Of a stretch of DNA of 64,000 bases, positions 45,541 to 55,338 are shown one piece after another; the first letter of the stretch is position 1; each line of letters opens with the position of its first letter. The DNA comes from Sediminibacillus massiliensis. GTDB taxonomy: Bacteria > Bacillota > Bacilli > Bacillales > Amphibacillaceae. The notes below the pieces were generated by a model. That model was not told the origin of the DNA. It worked only from the letters and a program-made list of their open reading frames with translations, and searched no databases. Location: contig NZ_LT732533.1 of NCBI RefSeq assembly GCF_900156915.1, positions 25,169 through 89,168 on the forward strand, given 5' to 3'. Made by a program: the position numbers and the translations under genes.

Positions 45541-45633
45541 TTCAGTTCCTCCTTTATAGAAGAAAATAACTAAAGCTATTTTAGCACTATATCCTGTAAG
45601 TACAAAAGAATGCACTCATATTGGCTGCAAATG

Positions 45634-45683
45634 CAAAAAAAAGCTGTCCGATTTCAAAAGAAGAAAAGCGGGACAGCTTTTTT
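45634..45683 (-). terminator. PfoR-like gene terminator
   Basis: AAAAAAGCTGTCC/GGACAGCTTTTTT stem with long T run, nine nt past the stop. Confidence 0.85.
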
Positions 45684-45692
45684 TGTCAGTAA

Positions 45693-46709
45693 TCAATCAT
45701 ATTCGATTTTCATATCACCTGGTTGGATAAGTCCTTTTTTACGCAGAAATTCCGAAATTGCAAAACTGATTACAGCAGGACCGATGATATGCAAAAAGAG
45801 GATCATCCATAGAATTTGGAAAGTAAACCCCATCGATTCGAATGTCATTATTTGTCCGACAAAGCCCGCTGTCCCCATGCCAGCTCCAGAAGGATTATTG
45901 ACCATATCGAACCATACGGTGGCAAACGGTGCAAGAATCATCCCTGCAATCGTTGGCGGGAGAATGATTACAGGCTTTTTCAAGATGTTTCCAACTTGGA
46001 GCATCGACGTCCCAATCCCTTGGGCTAGAACTCCTCCTATGCCATTTTCCCGATAACTCGCCGCTGCGAAGCCTACCATTTGGGCGGCACAACCAACTGT
46101 CGCTGCCCCTGCTGCTATTCCATCAAGTGACAGCATTAAGGCAATAGCAAGACTTGATATGGGTGCTGTCAAAGCCCAGCCCATGAGTACGGCTACGATT
46201 ATGCCCATTATAAATGGCTGTTGTTCCGTTGACCACTTTATTACGTCACCGAACCAAGTCATAAATGAGTTGATAGGCGGACCAATAAAAGTTCCAGCAC
46301 AATAGCCTACTGCAATTGTCAGAAAAGGGGTGAGCAGAATATCGATTTTCGTTTCCTTATAAATCAATTTCCCGAACTCGGTCGCCAGTAAAGCTGAAAC
46401 ATAGCTTCCAGCCGGACCACCGAGTTCCGCCCCGAAAGCTCCACTGTATAATGCAGCAAAAATAACAAGGGGTGGAGCTTTAAGGCCATAGGCAATGGCG
46501 GCGCCTATGGCACCACCCCAAATTTTGGCATCCATTGCGAAGGAACCCATTTCAACGAGTGGATCAAAGTTCAACTGTTCTCCGATTGTTTGAATTATCA
46601 AACCGATGATCAATGAAGAAAACAGCCCAAGGGCCATGTAACTTAGAGCCGTTATCGTATATTCCTTAAGTGAAAGAGTGACGCCTTTTCTATGTAAGAA
46701 CGAATTCAT
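45693..46709 (-). CDS. PfoR-like PTS EIIC-type membrane protein
   Basis: 338-aa polytopic membrane protein with about eight to ten hydrophobic helices and many Gly-rich stretches (GGAIGAAIAYGLKAPP, GGPAGSYVSALLATE, VGCAAQMVGFAAASYRENG). It resembles the PTS_EIIC_2/PfoR family, named after the perfringolysin O regulator region of Clostridium perfringens. No EIIA, EIIB or HPr-binding domain is nearby, so PTS transport is unproven; a stand-alone transporter or sensor is possible. The ATG at 46709 follows AAGGAG by ten to eleven bases. Divergent from the chemoreceptor gene. Confidence 0.8.
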   Translation of the reverse strand: MNSFLHRKGVTLSLKEYTITALSYMALGLFSSLIIGLIIQTIGEQLNFDPLVEMGSFAMDAKIWGGAIGAAIAYGLKAPPLVIFAALYSGAFGAELGGPAGSYVSALLATEFGKLIYKETKIDILLTPFLTIAVGYCAGTFIGPPINSFMTWFGDVIKWSTEQQPFIMGIIVAVLMGWALTAPISSLAIALMLSLDGIAAGAATVGCAAQMVGFAAASYRENGIGGVLAQGIGTSMLQVGNILKKPVIILPPTIAGMILAPFATVWFDMVNNPSGAGMGTAGFVGQIMTFESMGFTFQILWMILFLHIIGPAVISFAISEFLRKKGLIQPGDMKIEYD

Positions 46710-46816
46710 CCATCCACTTCTCCTTTTCATTAGAACTCAATAAGTTTAATCTTACACAATCTGATCCGTAAGCACAATGACAAGAATCGCCGTTCATTTA
46801 TCATTTACGTCGATAA

Positions 46817-46845
46817 TTGTCATTCTTTTTAAATAACTTTATAAT
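46817..46845 (+). promoter_or_regulatory. Promoter of chemoreceptor gene
   Basis: TTGTCA (46817-46822), 17-nt spacer, TATAAT (46840-46845): a good sigma-A promoter about 38 nt before the ATG, not the sigma-D type usual for chemoreceptors. Confidence 0.7.
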
Positions 46846-46882
46846 ACTTATATAAAATTCAGAAAAATGAGGGGGAGGCACT

Positions 46883-49015
46883 ATGCACACTATACGGCAG
46901 AGGCTGCGCTTAATTTTAAGTCTGTCCATTATTAGTATCTTGATTTTAGGCGGATTGTCGATTTATTTTTCAAACATGTATTCAAACTGGGCCAAAGAAA
47001 AAGAAGAGGTCCAATCAGCACTCTTACATAGTGATCAAATTAAAAATGAACTGGCGGAAACCCGGCAAAAGGAACAACAATTCCTACATAACCCATCAGA
47101 AGATACCGCCAATGAAACAGAGAAAGCCATTATACATCTACAAACGACAGCAAAGTCATTCGCAAACGAGCACAGCAATCATAAAGAAATATCTGCTCAT
47201 TTCAACGACATTAGCAATCTTGCTGAATCCTATAAGGAGCAGTTGGCACCAATGGTCAACATGTACAGGATGGTAGGATTTACCGAAGACGAAGGACTGA
47301 AAAAAACGATCAGTGACTCTTATGATAGCTTTCATTCCATCGTCGACGATTCGGAAAACCTCTTGTTAAAAAATGCTTTAATGGAAATAAAAGTGCTTGA
47401 GAGCGACCTTTTAACAGGAGGAGAAACGGACCAGTCGAGCCTCGAAACTAAAACACAAGCATTCACAAACTTGCTGGGCGAATCGGAAGTTGCTGAAAGT
47501 GAGCAAAAAGAAATTACCAGCAACCTGCTTAAATATCAACAATCTCTTAATACCGTAACAAATACGTTGACGCAAGCAGAAAAAATAACGGAAACTTTTT
47601 CTCAAGTAGCAGATGATGTCACCTCGAAAGTAGACGATGTGCAGACAGACGTTGAAAACATACATAATCAAATCACTTCAAACCAGAACAAGGCAGAACA
47701 AACAATGCTCATCCTGCTCGGAGTTATTGTTGTTTCCATCCTATTGATCATGTCTACAACCGGCATTATTCTAAACCGGTCGATTACGAAGTCGATTCGT
47801 ATATTAAAAGAAGGCGCACGAAATATCGGAGAAGGAAATCTGTCTTATCGAATTTCTTTGAATACAAAAGATGAAATGGCTGAATTGGGAGATACATTTA
47901 ATATAATGGCAGCTAAAATGGAGACTTCTATACTTAAAGTGAAAAGCGCCTCTGAAACACTCGGGCATTCTTCGACGAATTTGGCAGCTGTCTCAGAACA
48001 ATCGGCAGCCCAGACAGAAGAAGTGAATGCAGCCATTAATCAAGTAGCAGCAGGATCACAGGACCAAGCACAACAGATTGAAGAAAGCACTCTGCTGATC
48101 GAGCAGACTGTCAGCGCAATCGACCGTACCTATACTTCTACCCAGGAGATTTCCAGAGCTCTGAAACTAGCTGAAAAAGAGGGTGAAAATGGACGGCAGA
48201 CTGTTCTTGAATTGGAATCATCTTCTGCTTCTTTCATCGAATTAGCCGCTCATCTATCATCCGAGGTTAAACTTGCAGCAGAACATTCCCAGGAAATAAA
48301 CGCAATCGTCTCAACGATAGAGGATATTGCAGACAGCACGAACCTTCTTGCTCTTAACGCTGCAATAGAATCTGCACGGGCAGGAGAAAGTGGAAGAGGA
48401 TTCGCTGTCGTTGCAGCGGAAGTAAGGAAACTTGCAGAAAGATCCAAACACGAAGCAAGCCAGATTCATGAATTAGTTAGCGAAATGCATCAGCAAATGA
48501 ATACACTCACCACTGAAGCAGATAAATTCAGTCTTTACCAACAAGGCCAGGAATCTGCCGTAAATAAAACAAAAACTACTTTTGACCGTATTTCTGCCCA
48601 AATTTATGATATAAACAATAAAATCGGCGGGGTGAAAGATTCCGTAGCAGAAGTAACCGGAGTAAATGACGACTTGAAGAAAAAATTGCTTGAAATCAAG
48701 GCTATTTCCGAAGAAGCAGTCGCCACAACGGAAGAAGTCGCAGCTTCAAGTGAAGCACAAACACAGTCGATTGAAGGAGTAAGCCATGCATCGATCGAAC
48801 TTCAAAGCCTTTCTCAAGAATTATCGGCCGAGGTCAGTCAATTCAGTATTGAGGAAGCCATACGACCAGAACACGACCAAAACATGGCTAGAAACCAACC
48901 CATAGAAGATTTTCAGGAGGTAGACGAATTGCCCTTACATATTCCAGCCCATGAAGAAGCAGCTGCAGCCAAAGAAATGGAATTGCCGGAGGATGGGACG
49001 GCGAACAAAAGCTGA
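46883..49015 (+). CDS. Methyl-accepting chemotaxis protein
   Basis: 710-aa transmembrane chemoreceptor. Membrane helices about 11-31 and 274-296, an extracellular helical sensor between them (ligand unknown), a HAMP domain (about 297-350) and a cytoplasmic signalling coiled coil whose hairpin tip is [40 protein letters not shown] (about 485-525). The tail after 650 is acidic and lacks an obvious CheB/CheR-binding pentapeptide. GAGGGGGAGG precedes the ATG. It should feed CheA/CheW elsewhere in the genome; motPS in this window fits a motile host. Confidence 0.95.
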   Translation: MHTIRQRLRLILSLSIISILILGGLSIYFSNMYSNWAKEKEEVQSALLHSDQIKNELAETRQKEQQFLHNPSEDTANETEKAIIHLQTTAKSFANEHSNHKEISAHFNDISNLAESYKEQLAPMVNMYRMVGFTEDEGLKKTISDSYDSFHSIVDDSENLLLKNALMEIKVLESDLLTGGETDQSSLETKTQAFTNLLGESEVAESEQKEITSNLLKYQQSLNTVTNTLTQAEKITETFSQVADDVTSKVDDVQTDVENIHNQITSNQNKAEQTMLILLGVIVVSILLIMSTTGIILNRSITKSIRILKEGARNIGEGNLSYRISLNTKDEMAELGDTFNIMAAKMETSILKVKSASETLGHSSTNLAAVSEQSAAQTEEVNAAINQVAAGSQDQAQQIEESTLLIEQTVSAIDRTYTSTQEISRALKLAEKEGENGRQTVLELESSSASFIELAAHLSSEVKLAAEHSQEINAIVSTIEDIADSTNLLALNAAIESARAGESGRGFAVVAAEVRKLAERSKHEASQIHELVSEMHQQMNTLTTEADKFSLYQQGQESAVNKTKTTFDRISAQIYDINNKIGGVKDSVAEVTGVNDDLKKKLLEIKAISEEAVATTEEVAASSEAQTQSIEGVSHASIELQSLSQELSAEVSQFSIEEAIRPEHDQNMARNQPIEDFQEVDELPLHIPAHEEAAAAKEMELPEDGTANKS

Positions 49016-49031
49016 ATTAAAACCTCTTTGA

Positions 49032-49061
49032 TTGGCAAGTCTGGCGGAATGTCATTACAAT
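49032..49061 (+). promoter_or_regulatory. ytoQ promoter
   Basis: TTGGCA (49032-49037), 18-nt spacer, TACAAT (49056-49061). Confidence 0.5.
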
Positions 49062-49105
49062 AGAAATAAGATTGCCTAATCAATTAGTCAGAAAGGGTGG
49101 AGAAG

Positions 49106-49546
49106 TTGGAATTTACCATTTATTTAGCAGGACAAATTCATGATGACTGGAGAAAAGAACTACGAGACAAAGCTGAAGAAAGAGGGCTTGCTTTGAATTT
49201 TGTCGGTCCTCAAGAGAAACACGACCGTTCAGATTCTATTGGTGAAGACATTTTGGGCAAACAGCCTGGAAAATTGTACCGTGATAAAGCCGCATCGGAT
49301 ATAAATAATTTCAGAACAGAAGTCCTTATGCAGAAATCCGACATAGTCATTTCCTTATTCGGAGAGAGCTATAAGCAATGGAACACGGCAATGGACACCT
49401 CTCTGGCTATTGCTATGAACAAACCGACGATTATCATCCGTCCGGAATCACTGATTCATCCTCTAAAAGAATTATCAAACAAAGCAAATGTCACGGTTGA
49501 AACGATCGATCAATCAGTAGAAGTTCTAAGTTATTTATTTGAATAG
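49106..49546 (+). CDS. ytoQ: YtoQ family protein
   Basis: 146-aa soluble protein of the YtoQ family, related in fold to nucleoside 2-deoxyribosyltransferase-like proteins (YLAGQIHDDWR at the start, DIVISLFGESYKQWNTAMD). Enzymatic role unproven. The TTG at 49106 gives MEFTIYLAGQIH, which resembles B. subtilis YtoQ; a GTG three codons upstream lies inside the GGGTGGAG ribosome site. Convergent with the DUF84 gene. Confidence 0.88.
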   Translation: MEFTIYLAGQIHDDWRKELRDKAEERGLALNFVGPQEKHDRSDSIGEDILGKQPGKLYRDKAASDINNFRTEVLMQKSDIVISLFGESYKQWNTAMDTSLAIAMNKPTIIIRPESLIHPLKELSNKANVTVETIDQSVEVLSYLFE

Positions 49547-49553
49547 ACAAACG

Positions 49554-49583
49554 AAACGCTGAAGGTTTGTACCTTCAGCGTTT
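49554..49583. terminator. Bidirectional terminator ytoQ/DUF84 gene
   Basis: AACGCTGAAGGT/ACCTTCAGCGTT perfect stem between convergent genes with T run on the plus strand. Confidence 0.9.
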
Positions 49584-50084
49584 TATTTGTGCGAATTCGT
49601 ATTGACCTTTCAATAACTTCAAAACATGCGTAAACATTTCTTCCCTGCTGATTAATTCATTTGTAAAAATGCCTACTGCCCCTTCTTTTTTCCTAACATC
49701 TTGTTTCTGGGAATATTCGTCCATTACTGGTCCGAGCTCAATCCCTTTTTGGAGCTGTTCGGCAACCTCTGTTGGCAGAGGTATTCTGGCCCCGCTGGCC
49801 AAATAAGTATCCCCCTGATGATTGACAAGTGCTCCCCAATTACACAGGAACAGTTCATCGCCTATTTCCATGACTCCTCCCTCGAGGCCTATTCCAATAT
49901 CCGATTGGTTTGAAGAAGCACATTCTCTTGCTCTATTCACTGCCCCTTCTAGTGTCTCTTCATCGGAAAAAGGTTGCAAAGATACTTTTGAAGAAACATC
50001 CATTTCTTTTATCTCAGCATCTGGAAAAACATTTCTGACTGAGTTCACCTTTGCAGGATTCAGGGATCCAACAGTTATCTTCAT
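49575..50084 (-). CDS. DUF84 (YjjX-type) NTPase
   Basis: 169-aa protein of the YjjX/DUF84 family, whose E. coli member hydrolyses inosine and xanthosine triphosphates. Visible: VGSLNPAKVNSVRNVF at the N-terminus and DIGIGLEGGVMEIGDELFLCNWGAL, the conserved core. Likely a house-cleaning nucleotidase keeping damaged purines out of nucleic acid. The ATG follows a weak GAGAAGG. It starts 43 nt after ytoP on the same strand. Confidence 0.87.
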   Translation of the reverse strand: MKITVGSLNPAKVNSVRNVFPDAEIKEMDVSSKVSLQPFSDEETLEGAVNRARECASSNQSDIGIGLEGGVMEIGDELFLCNWGALVNHQGDTYLASGARIPLPTEVAEQLQKGIELGPVMDEYSQKQDVRKKEGAVGIFTNELISREEMFTHVLKLLKGQYEFAQIKR

Positions 50085-50127
50085 TTGTTTAAAACCTTCT
50101 CTCTAGTACTTACAAAATATTTTATGA

Positions 50128-51195
50128 TCAGCCGTTCTTTTTAATCTCATTAACAGTTGACTGATCTGTCGCTTTTACCAGTTTTACTAATAATTCTTTT
50201 GCAGCTGCATAATCGTCCACATGAATAATGGAAGCATGAGTATGAATATAACGAGAGCAAATCCCTACCACTGCTGAAGGAACTCCTTCATTTGTCAAGT
50301 GCACACGCCCGGCATCCGTCCCGCCTTGAGAAACGAAATACTGATATGGTATATCATTCGATTCAGCCGTATCCAATATGAATTCTCTTATTCCTCTGTG
50401 CGTGATCATCGATCTGTCGAAAATACGTAGGAGAGCACCTTTACCTAATTGGCCGAACTCTTTGTCATCTCCGGACATGTCATTTGCAGGTGAAGCATCC
50501 AATGCATAGAAAATATCTGGATCGATCATATTAGCTGCAACTTGTGCACCCCGCAATCCCACTTCTTCCTGGACAGTAGCCCCCGAATAAAGCTGGTTAG
50601 GCAGTTCCTGACCTTTCAGCTCTTTCAATAGTTCGACAGCCAACCCGCATCCATAGCGGTTGTCCCATGCTTTAGCTAATATCTTCTTTTCATTGGCCAT
50701 TGGGGTGAATGGCGTAATAGGAACGATTTGCTGGCCAGGCCTGACACCGATCCGTTTTACATCCTCTTCGTCATCGGCACCAATATCAATCAACATGTTT
50801 TTCTGCTGCATCGGCTTCTTTCTTTGATCTTCCGTTAAGTTATGAGGTGGAATAGAACCGATCACACCTGTAACAGGTCCGTTGTCTGTCATAATTTGAA
50901 CCCGCTGAGCAAGTAGAACTTGCGACCACCAGCCGCCTAAAGGCTGGAAACGGATCATCCCGTTTTTTGTAATTTGAGTGACCATGAATCCAACTTCATC
51001 CATATGACCGGCCACCATCACTTTCGGGCCCTGTCCATGTCTTACACCAAATATTCCTCCAAGTCTATCCTGAACGATTTCATCTGCATTTTTCTCCAAT
51101 TCCTGTCGCATGAAATCTCTGACAAGATGTTCATTTCCTGGTGCACCTTGCAATTCAGTTAACGTTTTAAAAAGTTCAAGCGTATCTTTATTCAT
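50128..51195 (-). CDS. ytoP: M42 family aminopeptidase YtoP
   Basis: 355-aa dinuclear metal aminopeptidase of family M42, cytoplasmic, tetrahedral dodecamer in relatives. Metal and catalytic motifs: [41 protein letters not shown] and the later [17 protein letters not shown]. The ATG at 51195 follows GGAGG by eight bases. B. subtilis YtoP is similar in size. It probably trims peptides for recycling. Confidence 0.95.
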   Translation of the reverse strand: MNKDTLELFKTLTELQGAPGNEHLVRDFMRQELEKNADEIVQDRLGGIFGVRHGQGPKVMVAGHMDEVGFMVTQITKNGMIRFQPLGGWWSQVLLAQRVQIMTDNGPVTGVIGSIPPHNLTEDQRKKPMQQKNMLIDIGADDEEDVKRIGVRPGQQIVPITPFTPMANEKKILAKAWDNRYGCGLAVELLKELKGQELPNQLYSGATVQEEVGLRGAQVAANMIDPDIFYALDASPANDMSGDDKEFGQLGKGALLRIFDRSMITHRGIREFILDTAESNDIPYQYFVSQGGTDAGRVHLTNEGVPSAVVGICSRYIHTHASIIHVDDYAAAKELLVKLVKATDQSTVNEIKKNG

Positions 51196-51378
51196 ATGTA
51201 TAACCTCCAACTTTTATCAACCTGTAAATATTGTATCTAATCTTCCCACTTGTTTCCACAAATAATAACCAGAATTGCCACCATGCTTTCACTTGGAAAA
51301 ATTCGTATCGTAATATTTTCTATTTTATTGGTAATCAGGTATACTAACATTAAAATCTTAAACCCGAGGTGACATTAT

Positions 51379-51693
51379 ATGAAGTGGAAGAATATCGTAA
51401 TCGGTGCAGGTGTCGGTGCGTTGGCCGGCTATGTAATACTACAGCAGTTAGATAAGCAGCAAAAGGTTACTCCGGAAAAAGCTCTAAAGTCAGCTAAGGA
51501 AGCTTTTAAACAGGACGGACCGATCAGCGGTTCATGGATATATATGAAACCTGAGGAAATGGAGAAAAATGGGCTTACTTATACGGTCTACCGCGGCGGT
51601 GTCACACGGACCATCGACGGAAAAAGTACCCAATATGAATTCAAGGTAGATGCTGAAACAGGTTCTCTCCTGGATGTAGCTGAATCAGCATAA
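51379..51693 (+). CDS. ytzB: Small PepSY-like membrane protein YtzB
   Basis: 104-aa protein with an N-terminal membrane anchor (about 6-25, IVIGAGVGALAGYVILQQL) and an outward domain resembling PepSY (PEKALKSAKEAFKQDGPI, YEFKVDAETGSLLDV). The PepSY fold is thought to inhibit peptidases. It is similar in size and start to B. subtilis YtzB, beside ytoP. CGAGGTGAC ribosome site. Confidence 0.8.
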   Translation: MKWKNIVIGAGVGALAGYVILQQLDKQQKVTPEKALKSAKEAFKQDGPISGSWIYMKPEEMEKNGLTYTVYRGGVTRTIDGKSTQYEFKVDAETGSLLDVAESA

Positions 51694-51703
51694 CATTTAT
51701 CAT

Positions 51704-51747
51704 CAAAGAGGATGGAAATTGCTTTGGCAATAATCCGTCCTCTTTCT
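51704..51747. terminator. Bidirectional terminator ytzB/ytnP
   Basis: AAAGAGGATGGA/TCCGTCCTCTTT stem with an inner TTGCTTTGGCAA hairpin between convergent genes. Confidence 0.8.
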
Positions 51748-52604
51748 TATTGTGTATAAGAATGTCGGTTTCTTTTCACCTCTTCAATCACCTTACCGTC
51801 GTGATCATACTTAATTGCACGAAAGTATGCATCATGATAAAAAGTAAACCAGGCTTGTTTTTGATAACCCAGATCCATCCATTTCTTCTTCTCATGGACA
51901 GAGGTAACCGGGTAATCATCATATGCCAGAGCCCATAACGGATTTTGGTGGGCATTTGTAGGCATGATATCGCCCATATGAATAAACATCTCTTCTCCAT
52001 CTTCAAAAACAATGATGGAATGTCCATCACTGTGCCCGCTCGTATGAATCATTCTCAGACCTGGAACAATCTCCATTTCATCCTCAAATGTGGTTACTTG
52101 GGACTGAACTGGTTTCCAATTATCCTCCCAATATGTATTGACTGACCTGATGTTTGGGTTGCGCATTTCCGACCACTCTGTTCGATTTGTATATATTATA
52201 GAGTCAGGAAAACTGGATGAAAGAGTACCATCATTCCATCTGGTCAAGCCACATGCATGGTCAAAATGTAAGTGCGTCATTAATATTCCATCGATTTCAT
52301 TCCTCGTAAAACCGAGTTTGTTCAACGATCCATCTAAGTCAGATTGTTCCAAGACGCCAAAATTACGTAACTGCTTAGCCGATAATTTGTCCTTTCCTAT
52401 GCCGGAATCGACCAGGAATCGTTGGTTATTCAGTTCAATCAAAATCGGATCAGTACGCAGCTCAATTTGATTTTGAAGATTAGAAGGATATTTCTTGCTC
52501 CATAAGGGCTTTGGGACAACCCCAAACATGGCCCCTCCGTCCAAGTGGTTCACCCCACCGTTCAACCAGGTTAACTTTGCTCGACCAACATTCAGTGTCT
52601 CCAT
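51747..52604 (-). CDS. ytnP: MBL-fold hydrolase YtnP
   Basis: 285-aa metallo-beta-lactamase-fold protein with H111-L-H113-F-D115-H116 (MTHLHFDHACGL), HTSGHSDGHS and HMGDIMPTNAHQNP. B. subtilis YtnP is a lactonase-type enzyme reported to degrade Streptomyces signalling compounds and homoserine lactones; the same role here is inference. The ATG at 52604 follows AAAGGAG by nine bases. It comes 44 nt after trmB and likely shares its transcript. Confidence 0.93.
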   Translation of the reverse strand: METLNVGRAKLTWLNGGVNHLDGGAMFGVVPKPLWSKKYPSNLQNQIELRTDPILIELNNQRFLVDSGIGKDKLSAKQLRNFGVLEQSDLDGSLNKLGFTRNEIDGILMTHLHFDHACGLTRWNDGTLSSSFPDSIIYTNRTEWSEMRNPNIRSVNTYWEDNWKPVQSQVTTFEDEMEIVPGLRMIHTSGHSDGHSIIVFEDGEEMFIHMGDIMPTNAHQNPLWALAYDDYPVTSVHEKKKWMDLGYQKQAWFTFYHDAYFRAIKYDHDGKVIEEVKRNRHSYTQ

Positions 52605-52648
52605 CAGTATAAGCTCCTTTCCGCCTATGCAACCGGGCACTCCCATGC

Positions 52649-53287
52649 CTAGGAAAAGCTTGTTTTACAACGGTATATCGGAAATCCTTTCTCGGAAAAT
52701 TTCTCCTCATACTCTGTCTTGATATTCAGTGGATCTTCCTCTTTATGCAAGTCAAGATTTACTTCTTTCAATTTCATGCCGTATTGAGAAAAGCTAACTA
52801 ATGAATACTCAAAAAGCCCCCGATTATCCGTTTTCAAAGTAAGTTCGCCGTCTTCCTTTAAAATTCCTTTGTATTGTTCTAAAAAGGTATGGAACGTCAA
52901 CCTTCTTTTTTCATGCCGGGTCTTTGGCCATGGATCCGAAAAATTCAAATAAACACCTGAAACTTCATTCTCACCAAATAATTCCCGTAAATCTTTGGCA
53001 TCCTCATTTATTAAAAGTACATTGTCTTGCCCGGAATCTTTTACTTTATCAACGGCGCTGACAATAATGCTTTTGACTAACTCAATACCGATAAAATTAA
53101 TATCTGGATGTTGTCGGGCCATACCGGCAATAAATTGACCTTTGCCAGTTCCGATTTCGATGTGGATGGGATTGTCATTGCCAAAAACTTCTGCCCAGCT
53201 GTTTTTATGTTGAAATGGATCCAATTCCACTATTTGATTATTTTCTTTTAAATAGTCATCTGCCCATGGTTTATGTCTAGTACGCAT
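52649..53287 (-). CDS. trmB: tRNA (guanine-N7)-methyltransferase
   Basis: 212-aa SAM-dependent enzyme methylating G46 in tRNA. MRTRHKPWADDYL start, SAM motif IHIEIGTGKGQFI, YLNFSDPWPKTRHEKRRL (catalytic loop) and LKTDNRGLFEYS all match TrmB (B. subtilis YtmQ). It leads the trmB-ytnP unit, as in B. subtilis. Upstream lies a copy of the composite repeat. Confidence 0.97.
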   Translation of the reverse strand: MRTRHKPWADDYLKENNQIVELDPFQHKNSWAEVFGNDNPIHIEIGTGKGQFIAGMARQHPDINFIGIELVKSIIVSAVDKVKDSGQDNVLLINEDAKDLRELFGENEVSGVYLNFSDPWPKTRHEKRRLTFHTFLEQYKGILKEDGELTLKTDNRGLFEYSLVSFSQYGMKLKEVNLDLHKEEDPLNIKTEYEEKFSEKGFPIYRCKTSFS

Positions 53288-53427
53288 AACCGCACTCCTC
53301 TCATATTTATCTTTTAAACCTTATCATTATTTCATCAAAAACTAAAGATATTAGCAAATCCGTTGTATATTAAGAAGGAGATAGAAAGAACTGAAAATAC
53401 CTGTATCTTAAACGGTACAGTAGAGGC

Positions 53428-53890
53428 AAATTGCGACATAGTGAAAATTCCTTCTAGGGAGACTTCCTCTCGTTCTGATTAAAATGAGTGGTATAACTTC
53501 GCTGCGGCAGAACACTATGCGAGCGGTGTAAATACATGGATGGCTTTTCAAAATCCTCGGGGTTCCGAAACCGGGGGAGTGATGTTGCCGCAAGAGTCAC
53601 CGTGTTCTGCCTTTAGCTATGCAAAGGTTTTTCTCCATTTTTATCAGGGAGAACCATATTAGACGCATTTCAGGATCACTTCTCACTTAATCAGAAAACT
53701 ATACCAAGCTGCGGAAAAATCCGAGACTCCTGTGGGAAAGGAACAGTCTGAAGCCCCCACAGCTGGTGTGCTTTTTGCCAGCGAGGAGGCTGAAGCGTTC
53801 CCCACGGAAAGCGAGTGTTTTTCCGCAGCGCCGGCTCAGCATTCATTCCGAAAAGGAGAGGAAGCCACACTGAAGTTATCTCGCAGTTTA
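53428..53890. repeat. Composite inverted-repeat element, copy 4
   Basis: Between trmB and ytzH. Left end AAATTGCGACATAGTGAAAA (53428-53447), right end TTATCTCGCAGTTT (near 53877-53890). The left module runs from CGCTGCGGCAGAACAC to GTGTTCTGCC (about 53500-53610) but with different inner sequence and no 35-bp units. The right module (53710-53830) is close to copy 1, with GCGAGACTCCTGTGGG-like and GAAAGCGAGTGTTTTTCCGC segments. Not coding. The remaining parts of the gap (53288-53427, 53891-53930) show no clear feature. Confidence 0.7.
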
Positions 53891-53931
53891 TGTTTTTTAA
53901 GAAATAGCAGATTCTTTTATTAATGGAAACC

Positions 53932-53979
53932 AAAAAGACTGGATAACTTCTTTTTGAGAAGCTATCCAGTCTTTTTGTC
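53932..53979. terminator. Strong hairpin upstream of ytzH
   Basis: Stem AAAAAGACTGGATA/TATCCAGTCTTTTT with inner pairing, T run on both strands. On the minus strand it is the first terminator met by transcripts leaving ytmP. Confidence 0.8.
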
Positions 53980-54047
53980 ATAGTTGATCTGAGAATAAAA
54001 ACTGTCCGGTCGGAGCATTATAGGAAAGAAAAGGTGGGATAAAGACT

Positions 54048-54332
54048 GTGAAAAATGTTCAGAACCAACTCAGTGTGCTATATGACATTCTAAGCGAACA
54101 CTCGGAAGAATGCTGTGGAAGTGTGGCTGAATGCCAGCAAGTACAAAGGATAGTAAAATCCATGATTGCTTCCAATTCCATACAAGATCCAGAGCTCAAG
54201 CAATTATTACCTGAAATCTATGATTACAGCAGACAAGGGGAACTTGTCCAAAATTTAGATGATCACATAAACACAAACCGTGAAAACCTGCAAAACTGGG
54301 TGAATTCTATTCAGGTCACTAATTTACAGTAA
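54048..54332 (+). CDS. ytzH: Small protein YtzH
   Basis: 94-aa helical protein of the YtzH family (QLSVLYDILSEHSEECCGSVAECQQ). Function unknown. GTG start after AAGGTGGG. It is convergent with ytmP, and their ends overlap by 14 bases; the pair is conserved in Bacilli. No terminator lies between them. Confidence 0.85.
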   Translation: MKNVQNQLSVLYDILSEHSEECCGSVAECQQVQRIVKSMIASNSIQDPELKQLLPEIYDYSRQGELVQNLDDHINTNRENLQNWVNSIQVTNLQ

Positions 54333-55128
54333 CCCTGTTTAACAGCCGCTTAAGCTCATCAAGACGTTGAGCGGCTTTTCTTGTTTCTTCTCTTTCCTTG
54401 TACCAAAGAAAATAACTGACAGATTGAGCAATCAAGTACCAATACATTCGGTCTATTAACTGGTCCTCTCTGTCTATTCCATAACGATTGAGCCAGTCAT
54501 CCCAATCGTATTCAGGGATATACCAGTACAAAATCATGCCAATATCCATTGCCGGATCCGCCACCTTGGCATTGTCCCAGTCAATCAGGTATAACTGTCC
54601 ATTTGATAACAGCCAATTATTATGATTCATATCACAATGACAAACTACCTGTTTATACTTTTGGATCGATGGGAGCATTTTTTCCAAATGTTTCATTGCC
54701 TGGTAAACTTCAATCTGGGCGGCAATTTCTTCACCTATCCGAATATTTGATTTTAACTCGTATAATATATCCTCTGGCTTTATTGGCCTTTTGCCGATAC
54801 GCATAAGCATATCCAACAATTCAGAGGAATGATGAATTTTACTTAACAGCTTCGCAACACGTGGATGCTGCATTTCTTCAGGAGTAAGCTCTCTACCTTC
54901 CAACCATTCTTGAGCAGTGATGACATCGCCGTTTTCCATTCTTTTTGTCCATACCAGCTTTGGAACAATACCTTCAGCAGATAAAACGGCCAAAAACGGA
55001 GATGAGTTACGCTTCAGAAAAAGTCTTTTTCTTTCGCTGTGTGCGTAGTAAGCCTCCCCTGTAGAACCGCCTGCTGGAGTAATTGTCCAATCAGCTCCAA
55101 GAATATTTTCCAACCAGTTCACCTTCAA
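54319..55128 (-). CDS. ytmP: Aminoglycoside phosphotransferase-like kinase YtmP
   Basis: 269-aa kinase-fold protein of the APH/choline kinase superfamily. The catalytic loop HCDMNHNNWLL and metal-binding IDWDNAKVADPAMDIGM are intact, so it should be an active small-molecule kinase; substrate unknown. B. subtilis ytmP has the same neighbours. Overlaps ytzH by 14 bases at its 3' end. The 210 nt upstream are AT-rich with no clear element. Confidence 0.9.
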   Translation of the reverse strand: MKVNWLENILGADWTITPAGGSTGEAYYAHSERKRLFLKRNSSPFLAVLSAEGIVPKLVWTKRMENGDVITAQEWLEGRELTPEEMQHPRVAKLLSKIHHSSELLDMLMRIGKRPIKPEDILYELKSNIRIGEEIAAQIEVYQAMKHLEKMLPSIQKYKQVVCHCDMNHNNWLLSNGQLYLIDWDNAKVADPAMDIGMILYWYIPEYDWDDWLNRYGIDREDQLIDRMYWYLIAQSVSYFLWYKEREETRKAAQRLDELKRLLNRVTVN

Positions 55129-55338
55129 TTCCTCAAATCTTTCTTTTTATAATTGCAGTATTTCAGAAAAAGTATATTGTATTAGTTATTTTTTGATATA
55201 TATATGATATTGGTCTGCTCATAAATAGCATTATACAATAATTTGACTAAAAGAAGAAATCTTTTTGATTTCCATCTTTTACTGAATCGATATAATAAGG
55301 CAGACAATGATTAGATTAACTTATTCAGGGATGAAATT

